Source: Parvularculaceae bacterium (GTDB lineage Bacteria > Pseudomonadota > Alphaproteobacteria > Caulobacterales > Parvularculaceae). Taken from it: 6,597 bases of DNA. The first letter of the stretch is position 1. Each line of letters opens with the position of its first letter. Below are positions 5,253-6,597 of this stretch, one piece after another. Under the pieces are notes generated by a model. The model made no database searches. It worked only from the letters and a program-made list of their open reading frames with translations, and was not told where the DNA came from. A program made the translations under genes and the position numbers. The DNA is taken from NCBI GenBank assembly GCA_013389125.1, contig JACADX010000042.1:1-6597 (forward strand), given 5' to 3'.

Positions 5253-6597
5253 TTGAAATTCAACAACCTCCGCCTTGTCGGCTTCAAGTCGTTCGTCGAG
5301 CCGACGGACCTTGAAATCCGCGACGGCCTCACCGGCGTCGTCGGACCCAACGGGTGCGGCAAGTCGAACCTTCTCGAGGCGCTCCGCTGGGTGATGGGCG
5401 CGACGTCGGCGAAGGCGCTCCGCGGCGACGGCATGGGCGACGTCATTTTCGCCGGCACGTCGATGCGTCCGGCGCGGAACTGGGCGGAAGTCATCCTGAC
5501 GCTCGACAATTCCGACCGCTCGGCGCCCGCCGAATATAATGACAGCGACGTCATCGAGGTCTCGCGCCGCATCCTTTACAAGGACGACGGCACGCAGTCG
5601 ATCTATCGGATCAATTCGAAGGAAGTGCGCGCCAAAGACGTTCAGCTTCTCTTCGCCGACGCGTCAACGGGCGCGAATTCCCCCTCGCTCGTCCGCCAGG
5701 GACAGATTTCGGAACTCATCAGCGCCAAGCCGCAGAACCGCCGGCGCCTCCTTGAAGAAGCCGCCGGCATCACCGGCCTTCATTCGCGGCGCCATGAAGC
5801 GGAACTCCGCCTTCGCGCGGCCGAGCAGAATCTCGAGCGTCTCGACGACGTCATCGGCGAGCTTGAAACCCAGAAGCAGGCGCTGGCGCGGCAGGCGCGG
5901 CAGGCGACCCGTTATCGGAACATTTCAGGCGACATTCGCCGCGCCGAGGCCGCGGCGGCTTACCTGCGCTGGAGCGAAGCGGTTGCGGCCCGCGACGCGG
6001 CGGACCTTCACCTTCAGGAAATTGCGTCGCTGATCGAAGAGACCGCGCGCGCCGCGGCCCATGCGTCGACGGCGCAGGCGGAGGCGCATGCAGCGCTTGA
6101 TCCGCTCCGCATGGAGGAGGCCAAGGCCGCGGCGGCGCTCCACCGCCTCACCGTTGCGCGGGAAAATCTCGATGAGGAAGCCGCGCGCGCGGGCGCGGAA
6201 ATTCGCCGCCTCGGCGAGGAGATTGAACGGCTGACGGCGGACCTTGCGCGCGAAACGGCGCTCCGCGCCGACGCCGATGAAGCGGTCCAAACGCTGAACC
6301 GCGAGGCTGAGGGGCTAAGAGAGCGCGAAGCCGCCGAAGAAGACCGCATCGCCGCGGCCAAAGCGCGGCTTCAGGCGGCGACCGACGCTGTCGACGCGGC
6401 GGAAAAGCGCTTCGAGGAAAAAAGCGCTGAAGCGGCCGAGATTGACGCGCGCCGCCGGTCGATCGCCGCAGCGATCGAGACGGCTGACCGCCGCCTTCAA
6501 AAAGCGACCTTGCAGATTGCGCAGCTCACGGACGAACGCGCCCGCATCGCGCCGACTCGCGCCGAGGCTGAGGCCCTCGAAGCGGCGACGGCGCGCC
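5253..6597 (+). CDS. smc: Chromosome segregation ATPase SMC, N-terminal part
   Basis: Open from TTG 5253 to the right edge with no stop: about 448 codons, so the hinge, second coiled coil and C-terminal head (signature and Walker B) are outside the window. TTG is chosen because it gives the family's normal beginning, MKFNNLRLVGFKSFVEPT. No good Shine-Dalgarno is visible, only GGGG 9 bases upstream. SMC is the core of the bacterial condensin that compacts and helps segregate the chromosome. Seen: Walker A GPNGCGKS (31-38); LRGDGM with the R-loop Arg57; VRQGQIS with the Q-loop Gln149; and KPQNRRRLLEEAAGITGLHSRRHEAE (159-184) leading to the coiled coil. From about residue 185 to the edge the sequence is a long Ala/Glu/Arg-rich coiled coil with few prolines. 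All visible catalytic elements are intact. The Caulobacter-like motif wording supports an alphaproteobacterial origin. Confidence 0.97.
   Translation, partial: MKFNNLRLVGFKSFVEPTDLEIRDGLTGVVGPNGCGKSNLLEALRWVMGATSAKALRGDGMGDVIFAGTSMRPARNWAEVILTLDNSDRSAPAEYNDSDVIEVSRRILYKDDGTQSIYRINSKEVRAKDVQLLFADASTGANSPSLVRQGQISELISAKPQNRRRLLEEAAGITGLHSRRHEAELRLRAAEQNLERLDDVIGELETQKQALARQARQATRYRNISGDIRRAEAAAAYLRWSEAVAARDAADLHLQEIASLIEETARAAAHASTAQAEAHAALDPLRMEEAKAAAALHRLTVARENLDEEAARAGAEIRRLGEEIERLTADLARETALRADADEAVQTLNREAEGLREREAAEEDRIAAAKARLQAATDAVDAAEKRFEEKSAEAAEIDARRRSIAAAIETADRRLQKATLQIAQLTDERARIAPTRAEAEALEAATAR

Noticed and set aside
5539..6033. 164-codon + strand frame inside smc
   Set aside because: Out-of-frame shadow of smc; its Ser/Arg/Pro-rich translation matches no family, and the smc frame is unbroken there.

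Overview
The window is high-GC DNA (roughly 60-65 % in the genes, strongly GC at third codon positions) from a bacterium, most likely an alphaproteobacterium. The best evidence is the block mutY / DUF721 (dciA) / thioredoxin-fold lipoprotein / smc, which from memory is a conserved alphaproteobacterial neighbourhood. The SMC head sequence (for example the stretch around GANSPSLVRQGQISELI) recalls Caulobacterales and relatives. The exact genus cannot be decided by eye. No tRNA, rRNA, insertion sequence or CRISPR array was seen.

Layout. (1) Bases 1-418, + strand: the C-terminal end of a biotin-dependent acyl-CoA carboxylase carboxyltransferase subunit, entering from the left. (2) Bases 419-921: a lower-GC patch (about 52-56 %) holding one small three-helix membrane protein on the minus strand, with atypical codon use and a perfect palindrome at its promoter-like upstream region. 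(3) Bases 922-3782, minus strand, transcribed right to left: mutY, then a secreted DUF1579-like protein, then a Tat-exported M19 dipeptidase-family protein. The last two are 5 bases apart and probably co-transcribed. (4) Bases 3783-3883: a divergent intergenic region. (5) Bases 3884-6597, + strand: a DciA/DUF721 protein, a DsbA-like lipoprotein with a CPHC active site, and smc, which runs off the right edge after about 448 codons.

How the genes work together. The right half is genome maintenance: MutY removes adenine mispaired with 8-oxoguanine, DciA-type proteins load the replicative helicase, and SMC organises the chromosome. A periplasmic thiol oxidoreductase sits among them by conserved synteny rather than an obvious shared pathway. 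The left half is envelope and metabolism. The exported M19-family protein and the DUF1579-like protein are both predicted to leave the cytoplasm and form a likely two-gene secreted unit.

No wholly new system is evident. The points most worth a second look are: the M19 protein, which keeps the family fold motifs but appears to have lost three of the five canonical metal ligands; the palindrome overlapping a -35-like box in front of the orphan membrane gene; a 14-bp hairpin just upstream of the TTG start of smc; and a 14-codon mini-ORF whose stop overlaps the start of the DsbA-like gene. Several genes (smc, the DUF1579-like gene, the membrane protein) appear to use TTG or GTG starts.
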